Below, piece after piece: positions 12,818 to 20,203 of a stretch of 21,646 nt of DNA. The notes below the pieces were generated by a model. The model was given only the letters and a program-made list of their open reading frames with translations. It was not told the DNA's origin and did no database searches. This stretch comes from a virus. Location of the stretch: positions 1 through 21,646 of the IMG/VR virus record IMGVR_UViG_3300025151_000350, one strand, 5' to 3'. Numbering within the stretch: position 1 is the first letter of the stretch; the number at the start of each line of letters is the position of its first letter. The position numbers were made by a program, and so were the translations under genes.

Positions 12818-13513
12818 GTGAAACTATTGGATACGCGGGGATCAAACCCCAAATTGAAAAAGACCGGCGCGGCGGCCCCGTTCCGGTACGCTGGGCTATC
12901 GCTCTACCCTGATCCGGTTTTATGCCCGGGCGCGAAGGCCGCCGGATGTATGGCGGAATGCTTATCCGAGCAAGGGCGCGGACGGTTTACCAGTGTGCGA
13001 GATGCCCGCCAAAACAAGGCCGAATTTTTTCACGGGGATCGGGCGGGGTTTGTCGAGCAATTGAGCAGGGAGCTGCTTAATTTCCAGCGAACGTGCGACC
13101 GGTCCGGCGAGCGGGGCGCGGTCCGGCTTAACGTGCTCTCCGATGTGGCGTGGGAAGCGCTGGGCATTCCGCAAGCCTTCCCGCGTTTGTTATTTGTGGA
13201 TTACACCAAACAGGCGGCGCGGCTTCAAAATACCCCAGACAATTACCGGTTGATATTCAGCTATAGCGGACGGCCCCAGTACCGGAACCAAAACCGGCGA
13301 GCATTCCTGACCGGTGCCCCCGTGGCGGTAGTTTTCCGCGGCGGGTTCCCCCGAGCGTTTCGCGGGCGGCCTGTTATCGATGGGGATCGCGACGACATCG
13401 CGAACGCATTTGCGGGCGGGCAGGTTGTGGCGCTAACCCCGAAAGGATCGGCGGCCCGTGATCGGTCCGGCTTTGTGATCGATAATCCCGACTTGATCGG
13501 GGCGGCGTCATGA
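12818..13513 (+). CDS. Gp88-like phage protein
   Basis: 231 residues from a GTG start 5 bases after the leader element. GSNPKLKKTG near the N-terminus, LCPGAKAAGCMAEC (C36, C44, C48), then RDARQNKAEFF and the VRLNVLSD and LLFVDYTKQAAR segments resemble the gene product 88 family of actinophages and many other phages, whose function is unknown. The three-cysteine cluster is the most notable feature. GC-rich codon use. Coupled by ATGA to the next gene. Confidence 0.65.
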   Translation: MKLLDTRGSNPKLKKTGAAAPFRYAGLSLYPDPVLCPGAKAAGCMAECLSEQGRGRFTSVRDARQNKAEFFHGDRAGFVEQLSRELLNFQRTCDRSGERGAVRLNVLSDVAWEALGIPQAFPRLLFVDYTKQAARLQNTPDNYRLIFSYSGRPQYRNQNRRAFLTGAPVAVVFRGGFPRAFRGRPVIDGDRDDIANAFAGGQVVALTPKGSAARDRSGFVIDNPDLIGAAS

Positions 13514-13701
13514 CTAAGCGGGAGCAGTGGCGAGCGAAGGCGGCGCGTTATCTCCGCTGGCATCGGGCGGCGATGCGCTCACGGTTTCCCGCTAGCGAGC
13601 CGGATTGGTTTCGGATGTATCAGGAAGCCAAAACCGCCGCGCATTACTGGGGGCGGCACGGGGAGCAAGCCCGCGCCCCCAGTTGGTATTTTCCCGAGTG
13701 A
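13510..13701 (+). CDS. small basic aromatic protein
   Basis: 63 residues (MTKREQWRAKAARYLRWHRA start), rich in Arg, Trp and Tyr. ATGA overlap with the Gp88-like gene; ends at a strong terminator. Basic helices suggest nucleic-acid contact; function unknown. Confidence 0.65.
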   Translation: MTKREQWRAKAARYLRWHRAAMRSRFPASEPDWFRMYQEAKTAAHYWGRHGEQARAPSWYFPE

Positions 13702-13707
13702 TCAAAC

Positions 13708-13733
13708 AAGCCCCCGCCGCGGGGCTTTTTTTT
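13708..13733 (+). terminator. intrinsic terminator, unit E
   Basis: AAGCCCC/GGGGCTT stem (13708-13714 with 13721-13727) with a CGCCGC loop and a T-run to 13733. Confidence 0.9.
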
Positions 13734-13742
13734 GCCCGTCGA

Positions 13743-13788
13743 ATATGCGATAAAGGGCGGGCGGCAATGTTGCCGCGCACTTTGGGAG
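13743..13788 (+). promoter_or_regulatory. cassette leader, unit F
   Basis: ATATGCGATAAAG (13743-13755), hairpin GCGGCA/TGCCGC (13761-13776), then CACTTTGGGAG (13778-13788). Confidence 0.72.
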
Positions 13789-13796
13789 TTTTAAAA

Positions 13797-14237
13797 ATGG
13801 ATACAAAAACGCTAGTTGTCCGCCCCTCTGAGTTGATACTTGATCGGGTTTTAAATCCTGCCGGTGACGCGAATTTAAACCGCGTGAGCCCCGCCCAGCT
13901 TTTGAAAGCTTGCGGGACCGTTCCCGACTTTTTCGCAGAGGCCTGTATCACTGCCGAAACGGAAAACCCCGACGGCGTGAATATCGACGCTATAGCGGAC
14001 GCGATGGACCGCGTTTATCAGATGGGCGGGTTCTGCTACCCGTGGGGCGGAGATCTGGACGCGGACGGGGTTTATCGATCCCAATACGCTGAGGAAGCGG
14101 ATCTCTCGCCGCTGGTTCGGTTCGCCTATGCGGTGGCCATGGGCGGGCAGGCCTTTGAGTGTTTCGTCTATCAGGGCGGGATCACGGCGATCCGCGAGCG
14201 CGGAAGCGAAACCGCCAAGGTTGCGCGGTTCGATTAA
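13797..14237 (+). CDS. unknown acidic protein
   Basis: 146 residues (MDTKTLVVRPSELILDRVLN start), acidic, with a central MDRVYQMGGFCYPWGGDLDA segment and a C-terminal VRFAYAVAMGGQAFECFVYQ segment. A monocistronic unit with its own leader and terminator. No family recognised. Confidence 0.68.
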   Translation: MDTKTLVVRPSELILDRVLNPAGDANLNRVSPAQLLKACGTVPDFFAEACITAETENPDGVNIDAIADAMDRVYQMGGFCYPWGGDLDADGVYRSQYAEEADLSPLVRFAYAVAMGGQAFECFVYQGGITAIRERGSETAKVARFD

Positions 14238-14255
14238 CCCGCCCGCCGCTGAACC

Positions 14256-14282
14256 AGCCCGCCACATGGCGGGCTTTTTTTT
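14256..14282 (+). terminator. intrinsic terminator, unit F
   Basis: 9-bp stem AGCCCGCCA/TGGCGGGCT, nearly identical to the unit D terminator, with T8. Confidence 0.92.
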
Positions 14283-14289
14283 GGGCGGC

Positions 14290-14339
14290 GTATGGGATAC
14301 CCTCGGCGGGCCGCAATGGTGCGGTGACACTTTGGGAGA
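14290..14339 (+). promoter_or_regulatory. cassette leader, unit G
   Basis: GTATGGGATACC (14290-14301), a variant box; hairpin CCGCA/TGCGG (14311-14324; arms swapped relative to unit B), then CACTTTGGGAGA (14328-14339). Confidence 0.68.
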
Positions 14340-14345
14340 TCATCA

Positions 14346-14765
14346 ATGAAAATTGAATATGTAGTGATAGCGGATAACCACTGCTGGGGCGCGGGGGATT
14401 CTCTCCGCGAAGCGTTCAGCAATGCACATCTCCGCGAAAGTACGCGCCTTTCGTTTTTCGATTGGATTATTGACGCGGCGGAACTGCGCGAGCAGTGGGC
14501 TAGCTGGTGCGATTGGGGACGCGACGAATGGCGACACGCAAGCGAAGACGAAAAGCCGGTGGAGTGCGTGATTTACCCGCTGGATCGCGAGCAGTGGGCA
14601 AGCTGGCGCGTTTGCGACGTTACCGGCGGCCTTTCCGCTATCCCCAGCGATGAAAGCGTGACGGGCTCCGAGGCATCCGCCCGCCTTCGGGATCTAGTGA
14701 TCCGCGCCCAGTGGCATAACGGGGAACTGCGGCCCGTGAGCGATCCCGAGGGGGCCGAGTCGTGA
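14346..14765 (+). CDS. unknown protein with internal EQWASW repeat
   Basis: 139 residues, acidic and tryptophan-rich. REQWASW occurs twice (AELREQWASWCDWGRDE and PLDREQWASWRVCDV), suggesting a small internal duplication. Overlaps the next gene by GTGA. Function unknown. Confidence 0.68.
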   Translation: MKIEYVVIADNHCWGAGDSLREAFSNAHLRESTRLSFFDWIIDAAELREQWASWCDWGRDEWRHASEDEKPVECVIYPLDREQWASWRVCDVTGGLSAIPSDESVTGSEASARLRDLVIRAQWHNGELRPVSDPEGAES

Positions 14766-14956
14766 GGGGGGCACTACACGACTGCCAATTGTTCGATTGG
14801 GTGAAGGCGCTAGGGCAGTGGCACCTTGCCGATCCCAGCGCTTCAGAGACGCGGTGCGGCGCTCCTATGCTGGGGAACAACCACGCTCGCCGCATTCCCG
14901 AGCAGGATCGGCGGAAGTGCCCGAAGTGCTGGGGCACCGGACCCGAGCGAATCTGA
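14762..14956 (+). CDS. small cysteine-containing protein, possible zinc site
   Basis: 64 residues from GTG (GTGA overlap), with GAGGGGG upstream. Cysteines at C8, C32, C53 and C56 (CPKC) could form a zinc site. Last gene of the cassette array. Confidence 0.6.
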   Translation: MRGALHDCQLFDWVKALGQWHLADPSASETRCGAPMLGNNHARRIPEQDRRKCPKCWGTGPERI

Positions 14957-14978
14957 CCCGCCGCCGAACTGCTACCCG

Positions 14979-15003
14979 AACCCCGCCCCGTGCGGGGTTT
15001 TTT
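14979..15003 (+). terminator. intrinsic terminator, unit G
   Basis: AACCCCGC/GCGGGGTT (14979-14986 with 14992-14999) and T6. It closes the array. Confidence 0.9.
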
Positions 15004-15332
15004 GTGCCCGCGGTTTCCGCCCCGCCGCCGACAGTTTTTGGTTTTTGGCACGGGCACCGGGCAAGCTGCCGAACCGCCCTGGCGTCGCATACGCCCCCCA
15101 GTGTTTACGCGGCTTTCCGAGCGGTTCGCGGGAGAGACTCGAAAAACGCTTCCTCGAATCTACTTTAAGTGTCCGCCGCAACGCGCAACGCGTAACACGT
15201 GGCGCGGGGGCCGCGCCCCCTGCACCCAGCGAAACGCACAGCGGCCCGTGGGCCGCGATCCCCAGCGCCGCGGGCCGCGTTGCCGTTGTCATGACGCGTG
15301 TCCGGTTTCCCACCCTGCCGCGTGTCCGGTCA

Positions 15333-15360
15333 ACTGTCTATAACGTTCATTATAGGAAGT
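15333..15360. other. dif-like XerCD site
   Basis: 28 bp as two 11-bp arms around 6 bp: ACTGTCTATAA, CGTTCA, TTATAGGAAGT. The arms match 9 of 11 as inverted repeats. The right arm read in reverse is ACTTCCTATAA, 10 of 11 with the XerC arm of B. subtilis dif (ACTTCCTAGAA, from memory). Functional status is inference. Confidence 0.4.
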
Positions 15361-15512
15361 TAGGAATCCCCGCGGGGCCCGTGGCCGGATCGCGTCAAAC
15401 GGCGCTCTGGCAACTGGTCGGGGCCGCCGCGCCTCGCATCGCGGCCCGCGGCTGGCAAGCGGGCACAAGTTGCATGTTTTTCACAAACAACACAGTTGTG
15501 AAACCATATCGA

Positions 15513-15528
15513 TGTTCCACGTGGAACA
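15513..15528. other. parS-like palindrome 2
   Basis: TGTTCCACGTGGAACA, identical to 7049-7064. Confidence 0.55.
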
Positions 15529-15564
15529 AAAAAGTCGATAAAAAAGGGTAAGCCGAGAAGAAAA

Positions 15565-15579
15565 GGTCATTTGTGGCCA
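15565..15579 (+). repeat. GGTCATTTsTGGCCA repeat, copy 2
   Basis: GGTCATTTGTGGCCA, followed by AAATAAAAAAA as near copy 1; a related GTCACATGTGGCCA lies at 15606-15619. Confidence 0.55.
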
Positions 15580-15597
15580 GATAAATAAAAAAACTAG

Positions 15598-15665
15598 CCG
15601 TAGGAGTCACATGTGGCCAAAAATTTTGTAAAAATTTTCAAACCTACGGTATCCTATATGCTTTA
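15598..15665 (+). promoter_or_regulatory. terL control region
   Basis: Inverted repeat CCGTAGG/CCTACGG (15598-15604, 15643-15649) encloses two AAAAATTTT copies 11 bases apart (15619-15627, 15630-15638). Right after it, GGTATCCTATATG gives -10-like hexamers. It looks like an operator-promoter for the late genes. Confidence 0.45.
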
Positions 15666-15696
15666 ATACCCTGAAGTAATTAAAAGGCCATCTCAT

Positions 15697-17166
15697 ATGT
15701 CGATTGAATTGGGGTCAGAAGAAGAGTTAGAAGAGAAGTTTCTGAAGCTTCAGTACCGCTTGGCCCAGATTGAAAAGGTCGAATCGTGCCAAAACAGCTT
15801 CCTAAGCTTTGTCCGCTCCATGTGGCCCGAGTTCATTGCAGGGCGACACCACAAGATCATGGCCGAGAAGCTTGAAAGGGTGGCCAACGGCGAGTTAAAG
15901 CGCCTGATCATCAACATGCCGCCGCGACATACCAAGTCTGAATTTGCCAGCTTCCTGTTCCCTGCGTGGATGATCGGAAAGAAGCCTGCGATGAAAATTA
16001 TTCAGGCAACGCACACTACGGAGCTTGCGGTTAACTTTGGCCGAAAGGTGAAAAACCTTCTGGAGCGCGAGGATTATCTTGAGATGTTCCCGGACGCCGC
16101 CCTGTCGGCGGATTCCAAGGCATCGGGCAGATGGGACACGGCCCGTGGTGGCATGTACTACGGCGTGGGTGTTGGCTCAAACTTGGCGGGCCGTGGTGGT
16201 GATTTGATCATTATTGACGATCCGCACTCGGAGCAGACGGCGATGTCGCTGAGTGGCTTTGATGATGCGTGGGATTGGTACACGGGTGGTCCTCGACAGC
16301 GTTTGCAGCCGGGCGGAGCCATTATTGTGGTGATGACGCGGTGGTCAGAGAAGGATTTGACGGGTCAATTGATCCGGGCGCAGGGCCGGGATGAGCTAGC
16401 GGACAAGTGGGAAGTTATCGAATTTCCTATGGAGATGCCGTCTGGCGAGCCTTTGTGGCCGGAGTTTTGGTCTTTTGAGGAGATGCAGGCGGTCAAGGCG
16501 TCTATCCCGGGTCCGAAGTGGAATGCGCAGTACCAGCAGAATCCGACGGGTGATGAGAACGCGATTATCAAGCGCGAGTGGTGGAAAGTTTGGGACAAGC
16601 CCACGGTGCCGCAGCTTCAGTATGTTATTCAGAGCTACGATACGGCGTTTTCTAAGAGTACCCGGGCGGACTACAGTGCGATTACCACGTGGGGTGTTTT
16701 TTACCCAGACGAAGGCACCGTAGCAAATTTGATTCTTTTGGACTCAAAGAAGGGCCGCTGGGACTTTCCAGAGCTAAAACAGATGGCGATGGAGATGTAT
16801 CAGTTTTGGGAGCCTGAAACGGTCATTATTGAGGCTAAGGCAAGTGGTTTGCCGCTTACGCACGAACTGCGAAATATGGGCATTCCTGTGGTAAACTTTA
16901 CCCCTAGTCGAGGAAATGACAAGGTGTCAAGGGTGTTCAGTGTTTCTCCGTTGTTTGAAAGCGGAATGATCTGGGCCCCCGACGAATCTTGGGCGGAAGA
17001 AGTTATTGAAGAGTGTGCCGCGTTTCCTAATGGCGAACACGACGACTTGGTGGACAGCACCACTCAGGCGTTAATGCGATATAGGCAGGGTAATTTTGTT
17101 CAATTGCCCTCTGATTATTGGGAAGATGAAACTGCAAACATTAAGCCCATGCAGTATTACGGATAA
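15697..17166 (+). CDS. terL: terminase large subunit
   Basis: 489 residues, normal length. ATPase: deviant Walker A NMPPRHTKSE (K80), Walker B DLIIIDDPHS (D174/D175) and the coupling-type VVMTRW (211-216). RNase H-like nuclease: SYDTAFS (D315), VIIEAKASG (E379) and EHDDLVDS (D449/D450, D453). It packages DNA into the prohead using ATP and cuts concatemers. AAAGG lies about 9 bases before the ATG. It leads the putative structural gene block and is separated from terS by the cassette array. Confidence 0.96.
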   Translation: MSIELGSEEELEEKFLKLQYRLAQIEKVESCQNSFLSFVRSMWPEFIAGRHHKIMAEKLERVANGELKRLIINMPPRHTKSEFASFLFPAWMIGKKPAMKIIQATHTTELAVNFGRKVKNLLEREDYLEMFPDAALSADSKASGRWDTARGGMYYGVGVGSNLAGRGGDLIIIDDPHSEQTAMSLSGFDDAWDWYTGGPRQRLQPGGAIIVVMTRWSEKDLTGQLIRAQGRDELADKWEVIEFPMEMPSGEPLWPEFWSFEEMQAVKASIPGPKWNAQYQQNPTGDENAIIKREWWKVWDKPTVPQLQYVIQSYDTAFSKSTRADYSAITTWGVFYPDEGTVANLILLDSKKGRWDFPELKQMAMEMYQFWEPETVIIEAKASGLPLTHELRNMGIPVVNFTPSRGNDKVSRVFSVSPLFESGMIWAPDESWAEEVIEECAAFPNGEHDDLVDSTTQALMRYRQGNFVQLPSDYWEDETANIKPMQYYG

Positions 17167-17171
17167 CATTG

Positions 17172-18842
17172 ATGGCTAGCCAATACCAAGATCTTTTAAA
17201 CGCGCTTTTTAATCCTTACGCCTCTGAAATCATGCAGGCTTATGGGTACGTTCCCTCTAGTGGAACTCCTTCGATCACGGACCCCGGAGCATATGCTCCT
17301 ACGGGTGGCGCTGGGCCACAACCATATGTTCCCCCTAGCGGCACTCCCGGAGCAGTTTTTTCCGGCGGCAGTTCTCCTGTAGATTTTATTACCGGCGGCG
17401 GTGCTACGGGCGCTGTAGATTTTATTACCGGCGGCACTACGGGCGGCGGCACTACGGGTGGCGGCACTACGGTGGTTGGTACTCCGGGCGGCAGTGGAAG
17501 CTTTGTAGACAGCACTCCGTACAATCAAACCGATGAATTTAAAGCTTACGTTGAAGCAGACATTCAAAACAGGTTTGGCGGGGACCGGTTCTTGCACAGC
17601 AAGAGAGGCCTTGTGGGCGGAGAGGAACTTGGGCCGCGGCAGACATACTCGCTGGAAGAGTTTGCCAGCGGAATATTGCCTTATGCTAAAGGCAAGTACG
17701 GCTCGGGCGTGACTTACGACCCCAAAACCGGCTTGATGTACAACAACATTACTCAAGAAGAACTTGCACGGCGGCGAGGTGAGGATGGATATGCCCGTAT
17801 TTTTGGCGTTCATCCCGACGCCCTGACTGCCCGCGAAAGAGAGCTTCTTAAACTTGGCGGTCATGGTGAGATGTCGCCCGGCACTAAATATATTCGTATT
17901 GGCGGACCAACCACGGGTACGCATTATTTTATTGAAAACGGTCAGGTTTACGCATACGACTACAACGCGGAGGACAGGCTGGGCTTTGGCGGCATGGGTC
18001 CAAAATATGGTGAGGACAACTTCCAAACGACCCCGGTTGAGTTTAACCAGTGGATAGATGATTTAAAGCCCAGTGCTTCCGAATCAACGTCTGGAGCCGA
18101 CACGGCACAGGCGAAACAAAAAGAGGTGGGGCCAAGCCTTGCCTCCGAGTTGGTCATGGAGGCAGAAGAAGCACCACAACAACTTACCGTTGCAGCACCA
18201 TCGCCTCGTAAAAAGAAGCCCGCTGATGCTAATACAATGGGCCAATTTGCTGGTTTAATAAATTTTCCGAGTTATTCTGAAATGCTCCAGAGTAATTTGG
18301 ATGTGTTTCGGAACATGACCGCAGAAGAGTTAATGGAAATGAACCGTGGTCGCGTTCCTCCACCAAGGATATCTTCTGCGGCTCCCGCGGCCCCTGCGGG
18401 GCTCATGGGCAACATAGAACCTTCGCCCCCGATGGCATCGCCGCCCCTTAATCGGATAATCCCTCAGAGCATTCCGCCATCGCAACCTCCTCAGAGCATT
18501 CCGCCACCGCAACCTTTTGACGGCTTTGTCAAAGGCCCCGAGCTTCCAGAGCTTACCATCCCTCCCTTTGGGCCCCCCGGAACTCAGGTTCCAGCGGCTC
18601 CTCCGGGTGATAGCGGCACTCCGGCTCCCCAGCCGATTCCGTTTCCGGGGGCTCCGGGTGATAGCGGTACTCCGGCTCCCCAGCCGATTCCGGCCCCTGA
18701 GTTTACTCCAGAGCAACGAACGGCAATTGCTCAGGCGCTTGGGGCAATTAACTCCGGCGGCGGTTTCCGCCTCCCTTTTAAAAATGGCGGCCCGGTAACT
18801 TCGGGCATTGGTAAATTATTTAAAAAAGAGGTAATGCGATAA
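17172..18842 (+). CDS. putative virion-associated protein, Gly/Pro-rich
   Basis: 556 residues from ATG 17172 (TTG at 17169 also possible). N-terminal third is low-complexity with TGGGTTGGGTT and repeated PVDFITGG units; the middle (about 110-290) is globular; the C-terminal third is proline-rich with two DSGTPAPQPIP repeats. It ends in FKNGGPVTSGIGKLF, an NGG motif shared with the next two genes. Location after terL suggests a structural or internal protein; no portal or capsid motif is seen. Confidence 0.7.
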   Translation: MASQYQDLLNALFNPYASEIMQAYGYVPSSGTPSITDPGAYAPTGGAGPQPYVPPSGTPGAVFSGGSSPVDFITGGGATGAVDFITGGTTGGGTTGGGTTVVGTPGGSGSFVDSTPYNQTDEFKAYVEADIQNRFGGDRFLHSKRGLVGGEELGPRQTYSLEEFASGILPYAKGKYGSGVTYDPKTGLMYNNITQEELARRRGEDGYARIFGVHPDALTARERELLKLGGHGEMSPGTKYIRIGGPTTGTHYFIENGQVYAYDYNAEDRLGFGGMGPKYGEDNFQTTPVEFNQWIDDLKPSASESTSGADTAQAKQKEVGPSLASELVMEAEEAPQQLTVAAPSPRKKKPADANTMGQFAGLINFPSYSEMLQSNLDVFRNMTAEELMEMNRGRVPPPRISSAAPAAPAGLMGNIEPSPPMASPPLNRIIPQSIPPSQPPQSIPPPQPFDGFVKGPELPELTIPPFGPPGTQVPAAPPGDSGTPAPQPIPFPGAPGDSGTPAPQPIPAPEFTPEQRTAIAQALGAINSGGGFRLPFKNGGPVTSGIGKLFKKEVMR

Positions 18843-20203
18843 TGCCTGTACCGCCCAACTTTAGGGGTCTTCCTCCCGGTTACACGCCCCCCGGAACAAA
18901 TTCTTATGTATCTCCCGGATCTTCTTATAGGCCCCTCGCCCCTGATTATTTAACACGTAATTCTGACGGCACGTACTCCTTTGGAGAAGGCACTACTAAC
19001 CAAGAAGTAGTACACCTTTTGCGGGAGATGGGCATTCTGAACGAGGCTGACCACGAATGGTTTTTAAAGTGGTTTATCGAGTCTTCGTTGCAAGGCAACG
19101 ACGTTGCCAACGGAACTTGGATGGCTGCGGGAGCGGGCGGACTAAGTACGGAAGGCCAAGATTGGGCTCCTGAAAGTAGACGCCGCTTAGAATTGGTTTA
19201 CGCTTTTTTGAACAACTACGGAGAAACCGGTTCGTTTACGCCATCGCAAACTTTCACGGAAAAGTATGGTGGGGACCCCAATCCGCCCGGAGGTGATTAC
19301 GGGGAAACAAGCGACATGGGCCCGGGGTATACCGACTCGGGTCGGCCTATTTTTTCGGGAGCCCCGCCCACAGGTGGCGATCCACGGGCCCCGTACTATA
19401 CGCCAGAGGATACGTTAGTTAGGAGCGACCAGCTTCCCGATTTATATGCGGATACGCCCCCTCCGCCTCCGCCCCCTACTCCGCCTCCGCCCCAAGATCT
19501 TACGTCGGACACGACTGCGCCAGAGGATGTGCCTCCGCCGCCCCCTCCGCCCCCTCCGCCCGCAGATACTCCGCCTTCAGATACTACTCCGTCCGCTCCA
19601 GCAGAAGGAATAGCCGCTGTTTTTGGCGTGGATCTTCCTGACTTTGGCGATTTTGGGGCTTTTATGGCTCCACGGGGCCAACAACGCGATGCGGAGCCTG
19701 CTTTTGAAAATGAGGTAGAAAGAGAAATTGAGCGCCGCGCCGCACAGCGAGCCGCCGCGTCTGGCTCCTCCACCGCTTCAACTTCGCCTTACACAGGTTC
19801 GGGTATTTATGGCACGGGCTTTATGGGGATTAGCCCTGAAGTAATTCAAGCCGCGATTGCCGCCGCTCGTGAACGGGAGGCAGTTGCCGCGGCTGCCGCT
19901 GCGGCAGCAGCAGAAGGCACTCCACCGCCCGCGCAAATGGCAAATGGCGGCATTGTGAGCCTGATAAAAGAAAACATGAAGACTACGGGCGACGGCATTG
20001 AGTCTTTTTTGATGAAATACAAAGAACCCATTGCAGACGCCGTGTCTCCTGAACGAAGGGCCGCGGCGCTAAAACGCACGTTAAGACAACTTCAACCACG
20101 GCCCACGGCCCCCGGGCCACTGCCCATAGGCCCCGGACCAATGCCTATGGGCCCCGGACCAGCGCCCACGATGCAACAGGGCATCATGCCCATGGCGGGC
20201 TAA
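18842..20203 (+). CDS. putative virion-associated protein, polyproline
   Basis: 453 residues, TAATG overlap with the previous gene. N-terminal folded part (about 30-130, EVVHLLREMGILNEADHEWF), then long proline runs (PPPPPPPTPPPP and a 10-proline run) and an alanine-rich helix (EREAVAAAAAAAAA). A MANGGIVSLIKENMK motif near residue 375 and a G/P/M-rich tail follow. Long polyproline usually needs EF-P for translation. Function unknown. Confidence 0.7.
   Translation: MPVPPNFRGLPPGYTPPGTNSYVSPGSSYRPLAPDYLTRNSDGTYSFGEGTTNQEVVHLLREMGILNEADHEWFLKWFIESSLQGNDVANGTWMAAGAGGLSTEGQDWAPESRRRLELVYAFLNNYGETGSFTPSQTFTEKYGGDPNPPGGDYGETSDMGPGYTDSGRPIFSGAPPTGGDPRAPYYTPEDTLVRSDQLPDLYADTPPPPPPPTPPPPQDLTSDTTAPEDVPPPPPPPPPPADTPPSDTTPSAPAEGIAAVFGVDLPDFGDFGAFMAPRGQQRDAEPAFENEVEREIERRAAQRAAASGSSTASTSPYTGSGIYGTGFMGISPEVIQAAIAAAREREAVAAAAAAAAAEGTPPPAQMANGGIVSLIKENMKTTGDGIESFLMKYKEPIADAVSPERRAAALKRTLRQLQPRPTAPGPLPIGPGPMPMGPGPAPTMQQGIMPMAG

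Larger units (their letters stand above)
15004..15696. other. GC-rich to AT-rich non-coding region before terL
   Basis: About 690 bp. Long open frames exist but run through the terminator and have compositional, not protein-like, sequence. Contents: several GC hairpins such as GGGGGC/GCCCCC at 15206-15220, a 12-bp direct repeat CGCGTGTCCGGT (15295-15306, 15319-15330), a dif-like site, an inverted repeat TTTCACAA/TTGTGAAA (15479-15486, 15496-15503), a parS-like site, the GGTCATTT repeat and the terL promoter region. Confidence 0.65.

Noticed and set aside
9185-14339. Repeated leaders as a CRISPR array
   Set aside because: Copies are spaced 0.5-1.3 kb apart with genes between them; no uniform short spacers.
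9185-14339. Leader hairpins as a riboswitch
   Set aside because: Stems of 4-6 bp with small loops are too simple for a known ligand-binding fold.
14826-15551. Long plus-strand open frame of 241 codons
   Set aside because: It runs through the unit G terminator and several hairpins, overlaps a better gene and has GC-driven, non-protein-like sequence without an RBS.
17196-18026. 276-codon minus-strand open frame
   Set aside because: Shadow of the Gly/Pro-rich virion gene; repetitive AARSAA-type sequence reflects the codons of the other strand.
18833-18842. TATGCGATA-like box (AATGCGATAA) before the gene at 18842
   Set aside because: It is part of the coding end of the previous gene without the hairpin or RBS element.
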